Assembly: GCF_017254845.1 (NCBI RefSeq)
Contig: NZ_JAFKCU010000003.1
Span: 434,001 to 498,000, forward strand
Length of the DNA stretch: 64,000 nucleotides
Direction of reading: 5' to 3'
DNA from: Algoriphagus pacificus
GTDB taxonomy: Bacteria > Bacteroidota > Bacteroidia > Cytophagales > Cyclobacteriaceae
A program made the translations under genes and the position numbers. Positions 25,602-34,398 of the stretch are shown piece after piece. The number at the start of each line of letters is the position of its first letter. The first letter of the stretch is position 1. The notes below the pieces were generated by a model. It was given only the letters and a program-made list of their open reading frames with translations. It was not told where the DNA came from and searched no databases.

Positions 25602-28600
25602 TTAAGCCAACTCCCTTAAATCCACTGGAACCACTCTTGAAACTCCTGCTTCAATCATCGTAATACCATAGATAATATCTGTGCTGGCCATGGTTCGCTT
25701 ATTATGGGTGACAATAATAAACTGGGACTCTCCGCTAAAGCGCTGGATAATCTGGTTGAACTTATCAATATTGGCATCATCCAGCGGCGCATCCACCTCA
25801 TCAAAAATACAGAAAGGCGCAGGCTTCAGCAGGTAGATCGAAAAGAGTAGGGAAGTGGCTGTCAAGGTCTTTTCCCCTCCGGAAAGCTGATTGATAGTCA
25901 ATGGTCGCTTGCCCTTTGGCTTAGCCATAATCTCGATAGCAGATTCCAGCGGATTATCAGGATCCACCAAGGTTAGATCGCAATCATCCTGCTCGGTAAA
26001 GAGGGAACGGAAGACCTTGATAAAGTTCTCCTTGATCTTTGCAAAAGCTTCCAAGAAGGTTTCTTTGGCCACCTGATCGATTTCTTTGATCGTACTCAGC
26101 AAGGATTCCTTGGCTTTGATCAAATCGTCTTTTTGTGTGGTGATAAAATCATAGCGAACCTTGATCTCATCATAAGCCTCCATTGCCATCGGGTTGATCG
26201 GCCCGATTTTCTCCAATTTATCTTTTTGCTTGCGCACCAGCTCCCGTAAATCATCCTCTTTGAAGTCCTGAAACTCCTCATCCAGATTTGGATTTTCCTC
26301 CATCAACTGATCCAGATCCAGTTCGAATTCCACCGAGAGACGTTCCTTCATCCCGGTCATTTTCAACTTGGTCTCATTGATGCTGTTTTGCAGTTCATGC
26401 AAGAGTTCATCATGCATTTCCTTGCTCTTCTGCAGGCTGCGGATCTTTTGATCTGTTTCATCGATCAATCCACGGGATGAATAATATTCTTTCTCCGCTT
26501 CCTGAACGCCCTTTTCTATGCCTTCCTTCTCTGCATAAAGCTCGATTAATTCATCGTCTTTGACCTCGTTGTTTTCCAACAAGGACTTGATTTCTGTATC
26601 CAGGTTGCTGAGTTCGGCCTGAGACTTCTCGATTCTTTCCTTCGAACTCTCATAAGCATTTTGCTTGAACTCGATCTCCTGATCCAGGCTATTAACGCGA
26701 TTGAGTTGCTGATGGTACAGGATATTTTCCTGGTTGAAAGCCTGGGACTTTTCAGAAAGCTTGGCAGATTCCTCTTCCAAAGTTTCATTAAGTACTTCCA
26801 GATCTTCATGAGCGGATTCGTATTCTGCTTTCTCCTCAAAAAGTCTTGGTTGAATCTCAGTCAGACTTTCCTCCAAGCTGGCAATTCTATCTAAAATATC
26901 CTCCCGCTTGTTGGCATTACTGCTGAGAAGTTCAGCCAGCTGTTCCTTTTTCGTGCGGACAGATACATAGTTCTGATTGATCTCGTTGATCTGTTTTTGA
27001 CTTTCTTCCAAGGCCTTTTTATAGCTGACTTCCTTTAACTTCATTAGATCCGAAAGCTTCTGATCCAGGTTGTTTCGGGTGGCAGAAACCTTCTTATTAA
27101 GGTCTTTGATCTCCTTGTCAAGCTTCTCCAGATTCTTAGCCCTACCGATTCTTTTTCCTTCGAAAAGTCCCACAGAACCACCGGAAAGGCTGAATTTACG
27201 CTTGGTGAATTTGCCGCTTTCCGAAATGAAGATGGATTCGTTATCCTCTGGAAAGTCCTTATGATCTCCCTGCACGATGTAGACATTATCCAGGATAAAG
27301 TTGATCAGACGGGAGTATTTCACGTCAAACTCGATAATTTCCGTAGCAGCAATAGCATTGGAAAAGAGTTTGGTCTGAGAAGGCTTGAAACGCTCAAAAT
27401 GCTCCAGTACGAAGAAATTGGCTTTGCCTCGGGCAGTATCAGAAAGCAGGTTGATCGCAGTGATGGCCTGTAGTTCAGTCTCCACCACATAATAATTCAT
27501 ATAACCCTCCAAGTAATTCTCGATCGTCACCCGGTATTTTTCATCCGTGGTCAGAAGGTCGGATAGGAGTGGCACATCCTTGCCCCAGGAGTTGTTTTTC
27601 TTCAGGAATTTGATGGCTTCAGGGAAACCTTCCAGATTCTCTACAAGGGACTTGGTGAGGTTGTATTCGTTTTGCTTGGAGTCCAGCTTACGGGAAGAGG
27701 TGGTGAGTTCCTCGCGGATCATTTCGATCACACGATTGGTCTCCTCGATCTTTTGATCCAGATCCTCCTGCTTGGCTTTCATTACTTCGAAAGCTTGGGT
27801 AGCTGTATCCAATTCGGCTTTCAGTTCGATCAGCTTTTCCTCAAAATCCACCAAAGAAGCTTCTTGAGAGGAATCATCGGAAGAAGTTCTTTCCAGTTCC
27901 TGCTTCAGCGTGGAAAGCTGGATTTGCTTGATTTCCTGCTCCTTTCCGAGTTGATAAACCTTTTCCTTCAGTTGCTCAAAGGAAGCGGTTAAAGTCTTTT
28001 GTTTGAGTTGATGCTCCGAATGAACCTGCTTTTGACTTTCGTAGGCATCCCGAAGTTCACCGACGATCAGTTCCTTTTCTGCCAACATTTTGGCGGCAGA
28101 TTCCTGCTCGTGCTTTAAGGAACGAATTGAAAAACCCGCACGATCATTGGATTTACGATCAGCATCGATTTGCTCACGAAGCTTTTGGGAACGATCTTCC
28201 AAGAAGCGCAAACGCTCGTTTTTGATTTTCTTTTCCGACTCAAAGGTTCGGATTTTATTCACATGATCGTTGAGTGTCTTTTGGCGAGAAGCCAGAAGTT
28301 TTTCCTTTGTGATCAAGTCGGCTTTCAACTGATTTAGCAAAGCCTCCTTATCCGTCATCTGCGTTTGGATTTGCAGCTTTCGATCACTTTCCTCTTGGAT
28401 CTTCTGGTTAGTAGCCAGTAGAGCAGCGGTATATTTTTCTATGCTTTTCTTGGCCAGATTGATACTGGCAACTTTGTATTCCTTCTTGATTTCGAAGTAT
28501 TTGGCAGCCTGCTTAGCTTGCTTTTCCAGACTCTTCAGGTTCTTCTCGATCTCATAAAGTAGATCTTCCACTCTTGCCAAATCCCCATCTGTATCCTCAA

Positions 28601-29141
28601 GCTTTCGCAGGGTTTCTTTCTTGCGGTTTTTGAATTTGGAGATACCTGCTGCTTCTTCGAAAAGATCCCTTCTGGAGTTGTTTTTATCATTCAGCAACTC
28701 GTCAATCATCTTGAGTTCGATGATGGCGTAGGAGTTGGAATTGATCCCCGTATCCATAAAGAGGTTGGTGATATCCTTCAGACGGCAGGTGACTCCATTG
28801 ATTTGGTATTCACTTTCTCCCGAGCGATAGTAGCGACGGGTGATGGTAACATGGGTGTATTCAGTAGGAAGGAGGTTTTTGGTGTTTTCGAAAGTAAGGG
28901 AAACCTCGGCCAGATTGGATGGTTTACGGTTTTTGGTACCGTTGAAAATCACGTTTTCCATCTTGTCCGAGCGGAGCATCCGGGTTTTCTGTTCACCCAA
29001 AACCCAGCGGATTGCATCGACGACATTGGACTTACCGCAACCATTTGGACCGACCACACCTGTGATTCCTTTGTCAAAATGAATCACCATTTTATCCCCA
29101 AAACTCTTAAACCCTTTGATCTCCAGCTTACTGAGCAGCAT
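25602..29141 (-). CDS. smc: chromosome segregation protein SMC
   Basis: 1179 aa, the usual full length. Walker A GVVGPNGCGKSNVVDAIRWV near residue 30. Two long coiled coils (about 170-500 and 670-1010) flank a hinge at about 510-640. Signature LSGGEKTLTATSLLF and Walker B PAPFCIFDEVDAPLDDANI near the C-terminus. Forms the dimeric ATPase that compacts and segregates the chromosome with ScpA/ScpB. Monocistronic here; scpAB are not in the window. A decayed copy of its last codons lies 3 kb downstream. Confidence 0.98.
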   Translation of the reverse strand: MLLSKLEIKGFKSFGDKMVIHFDKGITGVVGPNGCGKSNVVDAIRWVLGEQKTRMLRSDKMENVIFNGTKNRKPSNLAEVSLTFENTKNLLPTEYTHVTITRRYYRSGESEYQINGVTCRLKDITNLFMDTGINSNSYAIIELKMIDELLNDKNNSRRDLFEEAAGISKFKNRKKETLRKLEDTDGDLARVEDLLYEIEKNLKSLEKQAKQAAKYFEIKKEYKVASINLAKKSIEKYTAALLATNQKIQEESDRKLQIQTQMTDKEALLNQLKADLITKEKLLASRQKTLNDHVNKIRTFESEKKIKNERLRFLEDRSQKLREQIDADRKSNDRAGFSIRSLKHEQESAAKMLAEKELIVGELRDAYESQKQVHSEHQLKQKTLTASFEQLKEKVYQLGKEQEIKQIQLSTLKQELERTSSDDSSQEASLVDFEEKLIELKAELDTATQAFEVMKAKQEDLDQKIEETNRVIEMIREELTTSSRKLDSKQNEYNLTKSLVENLEGFPEAIKFLKKNNSWGKDVPLLSDLLTTDEKYRVTIENYLEGYMNYYVVETELQAITAINLLSDTARGKANFFVLEHFERFKPSQTKLFSNAIAATEIIEFDVKYSRLINFILDNVYIVQGDHKDFPEDNESIFISESGKFTKRKFSLSGGSVGLFEGKRIGRAKNLEKLDKEIKDLNKKVSATRNNLDQKLSDLMKLKEVSYKKALEESQKQINEINQNYVSVRTKKEQLAELLSSNANKREDILDRIASLEESLTEIQPRLFEEKAEYESAHEDLEVLNETLEEESAKLSEKSQAFNQENILYHQQLNRVNSLDQEIEFKQNAYESSKERIEKSQAELSNLDTEIKSLLENNEVKDDELIELYAEKEGIEKGVQEAEKEYYSSRGLIDETDQKIRSLQKSKEMHDELLHELQNSINETKLKMTGMKERLSVEFELDLDQLMEENPNLDEEFQDFKEDDLRELVRKQKDKLEKIGPINPMAMEAYDEIKVRYDFITTQKDDLIKAKESLLSTIKEIDQVAKETFLEAFAKIKENFIKVFRSLFTEQDDCDLTLVDPDNPLESAIEIMAKPKGKRPLTINQLSGGEKTLTATSLLFSIYLLKPAPFCIFDEVDAPLDDANIDKFNQIIQRFSGESQFIIVTHNKRTMASTDIIYGITMIEAGVSRVVPVDLRELA

Positions 29142-29302
29142 TCTATTTTGTTAATCTGAAATAAGGAACAAAATAAGATCATTTGGCAGATTGTCCAAGG
29201 ATTTGCACAATCTAAGGGCATTAAAATTGAAGAGTAACTAATTCAATTGAATTCAAATTATTCTAATTAGAGAAGTATTGTTTTTTGAAGGTGCGGGAGG
29301 AG

Positions 29303-29612
29303 GACACAGCAGCGAGGTGTGCGTGAGGTAAGTGCGGATGTAGCTTTGCTGTGTCTTGATTTTTTGGTCCTTTTGTATCAAGACAAAAGGACATGAAATA
29401 AAATTAAACAAAGGCATTATCTATCTAATGATCTTTATTTATCTGTCACTTTTGAAACCAAAAGTAACCAAAAGTTTTCTCCCTAAACTCTCCTTCAAAT
29501 CGGCCAGGTATTTGGGTTGAAATTTCATTCCGTTTCGATTTGATTTTTTCACTTTTGAAAATCCTAAAAATCAATGGATCCCCGAAACAAGTTCGGGGCT
29601 AATTGATTTTCT
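29303..29612. repeat. composite inverted-repeat element in long intergenic region
   Basis: GACACAGCA (29303-29311) pairs with TGCTGTGTC (29347-29355). GTCCTTTTG (29367-29375) pairs with CAAAAGGAC (29384-29392). CCCCGAA (29580-29586) pairs with TTCGGGG (29592-29598), inside an outer ATCAAT/ATTGAT pair. Direct copies of ACCAAAAGTAACCAAAAG occur near 29460. Nothing coding is visible in 29142-29824. Such blocks recur across Bacteroidota intergenic regions, from memory. Confidence 0.6.
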
Positions 29613-29824
29613 TAACGGATTTCCATGCAGTTCATAAACCGGATAGTTTAAGGGAGTTACTCCAAAAAACGAATGTGATTCAATTGAAATTGAAAAATTT
29701 CTTAAACCACTTCTAGACTTCGTCTTCTCTCAGTCCGACAAAGAATCCTTAACCAACAAATTCAACAAACAACTAACAAGCTTCCAACCTCCTTCTTTTC
29801 AAAAAAATCACGTAACTTCCCTAT

Positions 29825-30322
29825 ATGGATTTAGGAAACATACTTTACCTGGTGGCAGTCATTGGATACTTCATTTACCAAATGACCAAAAAGAAAAATC
29901 CTGTTGATGCTGATCAATCAGGGGATCTACCGGAGCAGAAAAAGGAGCGTCCTGTGACTTTTGAAGACCTGATGCGGGAAATCCGTGAAGCGCAGAAGCC
30001 TCAAAAACCAAGAGCTCAGCCACTTCCTCCTAAGCCTGAACCAATCAAAGAAGAGTATACGCGCCCAGATCCGGTTTTTCAGAGAAGATCAGAAAAGCGG
30101 GATGATGATGAGATTTCATATTATGATGGAGCATATGAAAAAGCCAAAACAGCTGCAGAAAAGGCTGTTCCGATTTCTGAATTGGAGTTTACCGATATCG
30201 GTCTAAAAGCTTATGGAAAGCGGGAAGTTCAGGAAAACCGCTATGCAAAATTGATGAAGGATCCGCAGTCTGTGAAAGATGCTATTGTGCTTTCTGAAAT
30301 CCTCAATAGGAAGCATTTTTAA
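29825..30322 (+). CDS. hypothetical membrane-anchored protein
   Basis: 165 aa. One N-terminal transmembrane segment (NILYLVAVIGYFIYQMT), then a long charged, Pro/Lys/Glu-rich cytoplasmic region (KPQKPRAQPLPPKPEPIKEE), then a short C-terminal helix-rich block that looks conserved (YAKLMKDPQSVKDAIVLSEI). That ending resembles small proteins of unknown function frequent in Cytophagales. No partner is evident; the next gene starts 84 bp later. Confidence 0.65.
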   Translation: MDLGNILYLVAVIGYFIYQMTKKKNPVDADQSGDLPEQKKERPVTFEDLMREIREAQKPQKPRAQPLPPKPEPIKEEYTRPDPVFQRRSEKRDDDEISYYDGAYEKAKTAAEKAVPISELEFTDIGLKAYGKREVQENRYAKLMKDPQSVKDAIVLSEILNRKHF

Positions 30323-30406
30323 GAGAATTGGATTTTTTTCCAATTCTTTGCATCCAATAGATTCCTTTCTTTCGTATTTCTTTTTAACCTACTTAATTAC
30401 AGAGCC

Positions 30407-30919
30407 ATGACAAATTTTTCATCTATCCAATCTGGAAAACTCACTAAATCTAGAAGAGAATTTATTGAGAGAGCTGGTGTATCAGTTGCCCTTTCTGTAT
30501 TCGGAATTGGCTTTTTTACTTCCTGTGCTAACTCATCAGAAGACATGCAGCCCACTGGATCTAGCGGTACTCCTACAGTGCCATCAGGTGGCGGAGGAAC
30601 CGGTATTGTGGTTTCGGGTTCAACGATTACAATTGACCTAAGTATTCAGACTAGCTTGAATGCAAGTGGGGGATGGCTTTTGATTACTGGAGGAAAAACA
30701 TTGGTGTCCAAAGTCGGATCTGGCTTTGTGGCCTTAACCTCAGTATGTACCCATTCTGGTTGTGATACGAATTGGAGTTTTTCGAATTCCGTTTACAACT
30801 GCTCCTGTCATGGATCTAAATTTGATTCCCAAGGAAATGTGATTCAAGGACCGGCAACTCAGCCTTTGAAAGCTTATTCTACTTCAGTATCAGGAAATAC
30901 TCTAACAATTACTAAATAG
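30407..30919 (+). CDS. Rieske [2Fe-2S] lipoprotein with Tat-like signal
   Basis: 170 aa. N-terminus KSRREFIERAGVSVALS with a twin-arginine SRREFI motif, then a lipobox ending FFTSC (about residue 40) and a Ser/Gly/Pro linker. The Rieske domain has CTHSGC and CSCHGS, which supply two Cys and two His ligands, followed by GNVIQGPATQPL. The cluster would be assembled in the cytoplasm and exported folded. Not beside cytochrome b genes, so it is a stand-alone small Rieske protein rather than a bc1 subunit. Its stop is 3 bp from a convergent gene. Confidence 0.88.
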   Translation: MTNFSSIQSGKLTKSRREFIERAGVSVALSVFGIGFFTSCANSSEDMQPTGSSGTPTVPSGGGGTGIVVSGSTITIDLSIQTSLNASGGWLLITGGKTLVSKVGSGFVALTSVCTHSGCDTNWSFSNSVYNCSCHGSKFDSQGNVIQGPATQPLKAYSTSVSGNTLTITK

Positions 30920-30922
30920 GTA

Positions 30923-32524
30923 TTAAGGTAGGTGAAAATGCCGAATCCAAAGGTTGCCAGTCTCTATTTCTGAATCCAATACATAGTTATTTTTCTTCAA
31001 CCATGTTTCCAGACGATCCACGTCTTCCTGTTCTTTTGGATAGGCATGTTGATAGTATTGGTAAATCAAAATAGTCAGTTGCTCAGGCAAATCTTGATTC
31101 ATTTCATAGATTGATTCTATTGGTACTAATTGATCTTGATACCGTTTTGGATCTCCGCTTTCATCGTATGGTAAAATAACTTCCCTTGAAAAATGAATAA
31201 AGTTATTCGTTAGGATAGGTCCCTGTCTTTCAGTATCATGAGTTAATTCATCGATAGTAGAAATCAAAGCCTCGTATTGTTTTAATTCCTTCTGATAATG
31301 AATGGAATAAAGCGCAGGAAAAATAAGTAAAAGAGCTAGGATAGGTATTTTCAAAGACTTTTTATCCAACCAAATCACCGACGTAAATGCCATTAGAAAT
31401 ACGACTTGTTTGAAGTCTCCTTGAAACACTGAGATTAGTGACCCTGCTAAAATCAAGATTGATAAGTTGATTTTCCATTTTCTAGAGCTAGCCCAAACAT
31501 TCCATCCTATTGAAATCAGAAAAGACAAAATTGGAATTAAAATAATGAGATGTCTCGGATTCAGGTAAATAGGATTATAGAACTCCAGCGTGGAACTCAT
31601 AAACCAAAAGCCTAGCAAAAGCAATAAAAAAGCCAAAGAAAACTCAAAAACAGGAGCCTCCTTTGACTTGAATCCTTCATAAATACCTGGAATTGCAAAA
31701 ACCATCCATGGCCAATAGACACGTTCCACGAAGGTGATTAAAGGTGTAATTGTCAATCGCTTTAGAATTGACCAAATGCCTTTGTCAGCATAAGTGAATT
31801 CCGAGATATAATGCCCAGCATTAATAGATGTGACCCTATAAAGCGGATCTCCAAATTGGATCCAGAAATAGCCTAAATAAAGCAAGCTGAAAATAAGTCC
31901 TGTTGCCAAAATACTGTAATAAAAAATTGGATTGAGGGATCTGTTTTTCCAGTCCCAGAGAAATAAAAGAATTGGGAATGGAGCCAAAAAGATGATAGTT
32001 TCCTTTGTTAGAAATCCCCCAAAAAGTGCCAAAACGAGAATTATACCTGACATAAAAGGCCTGTGTTGACGGAAATTTGCTGCAAAAGGGACTAAAGTAA
32101 CCCAAAATACCAAGGGAGCATCGGGATAAACTTTTGTGATAAAATGCATGAAATAAACCTGTGTGCTAAACCAGAGCACCAATATCCAAGGGGAACAGGA
32201 ATTAGGCAGGATTTTGTAAAGCAGGACCAGACTAAGGAGGTAACAAACTGCTGAAAATCCTGCGATTACATGGGGATTGAAGCCGAATAGGTATCCAAAA
32301 AAACCTGAAGGAACATAGGCTCCCCATCGACTGGAGAAGTGATAGGAATTCACTTCCATGGTTCCTTGCCAGAAGCTTTTTCCGGCAAGCAAATAATAGA
32401 CATCATCGCTGAAAGTGATTCCGTCAAAGCCAAAAACCCAGAACAAAACCAAAAAAAACATACCTGCTATCAGGGCATTTTTAGAATGAGGTTTATGTCG
32501 AATAGATGATAAATGGGTTTTCAT
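30923..32524 (-). CDS. ArnT/PMT-like (GT39 family) membrane glycosyltransferase
   Basis: 533 aa with about 10-12 transmembrane helices. An acidic pair occurs in the first periplasmic loop (FDGITFSDDVYYLLAGKSFW), as in the GT-C family, followed by FSSRWGAYVPSGFF. GT39/ArnT-like proteins move a sugar from a polyprenyl-phosphate donor to lipid or protein outside the inner membrane. The acceptor cannot be told from context. A short soluble C-terminal domain (residues 420-533) follows the last helix. Confidence 0.75.
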   Translation of the reverse strand: MKTHLSSIRHKPHSKNALIAGMFFLVLFWVFGFDGITFSDDVYYLLAGKSFWQGTMEVNSYHFSSRWGAYVPSGFFGYLFGFNPHVIAGFSAVCYLLSLVLLYKILPNSCSPWILVLWFSTQVYFMHFITKVYPDAPLVFWVTLVPFAANFRQHRPFMSGIILVLALFGGFLTKETIIFLAPFPILLFLWDWKNRSLNPIFYYSILATGLIFSLLYLGYFWIQFGDPLYRVTSINAGHYISEFTYADKGIWSILKRLTITPLITFVERVYWPWMVFAIPGIYEGFKSKEAPVFEFSLAFLLLLLGFWFMSSTLEFYNPIYLNPRHLIILIPILSFLISIGWNVWASSRKWKINLSILILAGSLISVFQGDFKQVVFLMAFTSVIWLDKKSLKIPILALLLIFPALYSIHYQKELKQYEALISTIDELTHDTERQGPILTNNFIHFSREVILPYDESGDPKRYQDQLVPIESIYEMNQDLPEQLTILIYQYYQHAYPKEQEDVDRLETWLKKNNYVLDSEIETGNLWIRHFHLP

Positions 32525-32677
32525 GTAGTAGGTAAAAATAGGTAATTTTAAATCCTCTTAACCCTCTTTTGTCTTCAATACTTATCAGCGAGGGAGTTGG
32601 TTTTTCAATACAGATAGGATCTTTGGTAAAAGGTATTTCTAAAGAATCTTAAAAATGATTTTATTAAGCACAATCGA

Positions 32678-33169
32678 TTCCCCCTTTACAAAGGGGGCAG
32701 GGGGATTTTTCAAAATTTTCTAAATATTAAGTATGTATTTTTTACCCTATAACCGCTCTTTGAAGGAATATTCTAGAGAATTAAGATCTCATTCAACTTT
32801 ATCGGAAATTTTACTTTGGCAAAAGCTAAATGCTAAACAGTTTCGAGGTTATACTTTTAATAGACAAAAGCCAATAGGAAATTACATAGTAGACTTTTTT
32901 TGCAAAAAATTAGACTTAGTGATTGAAATAGATGGTAGTTCCCATTTTGAAGATGATAAAATCATAAAGGATGAAGAAAGACAGATGATTTTGGAGAAAA
33001 TGGGACTTAGTTTTTTTAGAGTTTTGGACAATGAAGTTAAAAGGCAAATGCCTTTTGTATTAAATTCTTTAAATGAAGTAATTAATCTGATAGAAGATCA
33101 AAAAGGGATAGAAAGGACAAAATTCAAATGAGATTTAATCCCCCTTGCCCCCTTTTAAAAGGGGGAGTT
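32678..33169. mobile_element. candidate miniature element: DUF559 nuclease gene between hairpin-forming inverted repeats
   Basis: Left end TTCCCCCTTTACAAAGGGGG followed by CAGGGGGATT (32678-32707). Right end AATCCCCCTTG followed by CCCCCTTTTAAAAGGGGGAG (33138-33169). The right end is the reverse complement of the left apart from one 1-bp indel and about two or three substitutions. Each end can also fold on itself (CCCCCTTT/AAAGGGGG). Only the 399-bp DUF559 gene lies between, leaving 25 bp and 6 bp of spacer. Whether the unit moves is inference. Confidence 0.6.
32733..33131 (+). CDS. DUF559 (Vsr-like) endonuclease
   Basis: 132 aa. A short helical lead is followed by the PD-(D/E)XK-like core typical of DUF559: FRGYTFNRQKPIGNYIVDFF (Asp54) and LDLVIEIDGSSHF (Glu65, Asp67), then LSFFRVLDNEV. 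A Glu in TLSEILLW (Glu25) completes the usual set. Related to very-short-patch repair nucleases; most DUF559 proteins have no defined role. Enclosed by the inverted repeats described for 32678-33169. The surrounding bases are AT-rich. Confidence 0.85.
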   Translation: MYFLPYNRSLKEYSRELRSHSTLSEILLWQKLNAKQFRGYTFNRQKPIGNYIVDFFCKKLDLVIEIDGSSHFEDDKIIKDEERQMILEKMGLSFFRVLDNEVKRQMPFVLNSLNEVINLIEDQKGIERTKFK

Positions 33170-33384
33170 GGTTTTACTTTCAAAAATGGATCTCTAGAAA
33201 AAAGTAAAATCTAAGAATCCCAGGATTGTTTTTTTTAATAGACTCACACTTCTGAAAATTTGTATTTGGTCTTTTGGAGGATCATGTATACTAAGCAAGG
33301 GGAATTAATGAAAATGACAATAACCGTCAAAAACTTTTCTGTCAACTTCTCTTTCTTTAGCTTTAAACTCTAATTTTTGATGGT

Positions 33385-34296
33385 ATGGCTCAAGCAGGAA
33401 AAATCGAACAACAAAAGATCTTACGGGTTTTTAAACTCATCAATTTACTTCAGGGAAATATCGGTAAACCAGTTCATAGGCTTGCTGAGCTTTTGGAAAC
33501 TGACGAACGCACGATTTACCGATATTTTAAGCTGTTGGAAGCTTTGGGTTTTGAAGTGGTTAAGGAGTTTAGCAAATACAAAATCCAGCAAAGACCTGGC
33601 ACTGATCAAACCCTGAGTTATGGGACTTTTTCACAGGAAGAAAGCCAATGGTTGAAATCCATGATTGAGAGTCAAGGAAAGGGAAATCTACTTCATGACT
33701 CTATCCTTCAAAAACTTCAAGTTCGCTCAGAAGTAAAAAAAGGCTCCGATCAGCTATTTAAAGCAAATTTGGGGAGGTTTGTCGATGAACTGGGTAAAGG
33801 TATTCAAGATAAAAAGCAGGTTTGGCTAAAGGAGTATTACTCGCTAAGCAGTGATACTACCAGTGATCGATTGGTGGAGCCGGTAGCTTTTTCGGCCAAT
33901 TATGAATCCATCCATGCCTTTGAGCCGGAAAGTAAAACTATGAAGGTTTTCAAAATCGAACGGATAGGGGAAGTGGTGCTATCTTCTTTGCCATGGAAAT
34001 TCGAATCCAAACATCAGCTTCCGGGTACCCAACTTTTTGGTTTCACAGGGAAAAGTAGATTCAAAGTAAAATTAAAACTCTCCAAAAAAGCCTATCAGCT
34101 GATGATGGAAGAGCATCCAAATGCCCGACCTTTTATGGAAATCAAAAACCGAAACCAATACTATTTTCAGGGTGAAGTTCCTCAGCTTCCAGGATTAGCC
34201 CGCTTTATTTTGGGTCTGCCAGGAGAGATCAAAATCGAAGAAGGAGAGGAGCTAAAGTCCTATATCGCTGAGCAATTAAAAAGAGCTGAATTTTGA
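33385..34296 (+). CDS. HTH/WYL-domain transcriptional regulator
   Basis: 303 aa. N-terminal winged helix (PVHRLAELLETDERTIYRYF) followed by a linker, a WYL domain about residues 135-210 (DRLVEPVAFSANYESIHAFE; MKVFKIERIGEVV) and a C-terminal WCX-like part. Probably a ligand-sensing DNA-binding protein. A TAGCTTTA box about 22 bp before the start resembles a -7 element. It stands alone upstream of the subtilase gene (102 bp apart); targets unknown. Confidence 0.85.
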   Translation: MAQAGKIEQQKILRVFKLINLLQGNIGKPVHRLAELLETDERTIYRYFKLLEALGFEVVKEFSKYKIQQRPGTDQTLSYGTFSQEESQWLKSMIESQGKGNLLHDSILQKLQVRSEVKKGSDQLFKANLGRFVDELGKGIQDKKQVWLKEYYSLSSDTTSDRLVEPVAFSANYESIHAFEPESKTMKVFKIERIGEVVLSSLPWKFESKHQLPGTQLFGFTGKSRFKVKLKLSKKAYQLMMEEHPNARPFMEIKNRNQYYFQGEVPQLPGLARFILGLPGEIKIEEGEELKSYIAEQLKRAEF

Positions 34297-34398
34297 GGCT
34301 TAAGAGATTTTAGTCTTCTGATTTTTTAAAGATAGAGAAAGGTTTAAGTAATATTTTTTTTAACTTATTGATAATCAAATAACCTAAACTTTTTTCAA

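Noticed and set aside
27672-27992. Open frames antisense to smc and to other long genes
   Set aside because: They are shadow frames of strongly coding sequence, without independent start signals or recognisable products.
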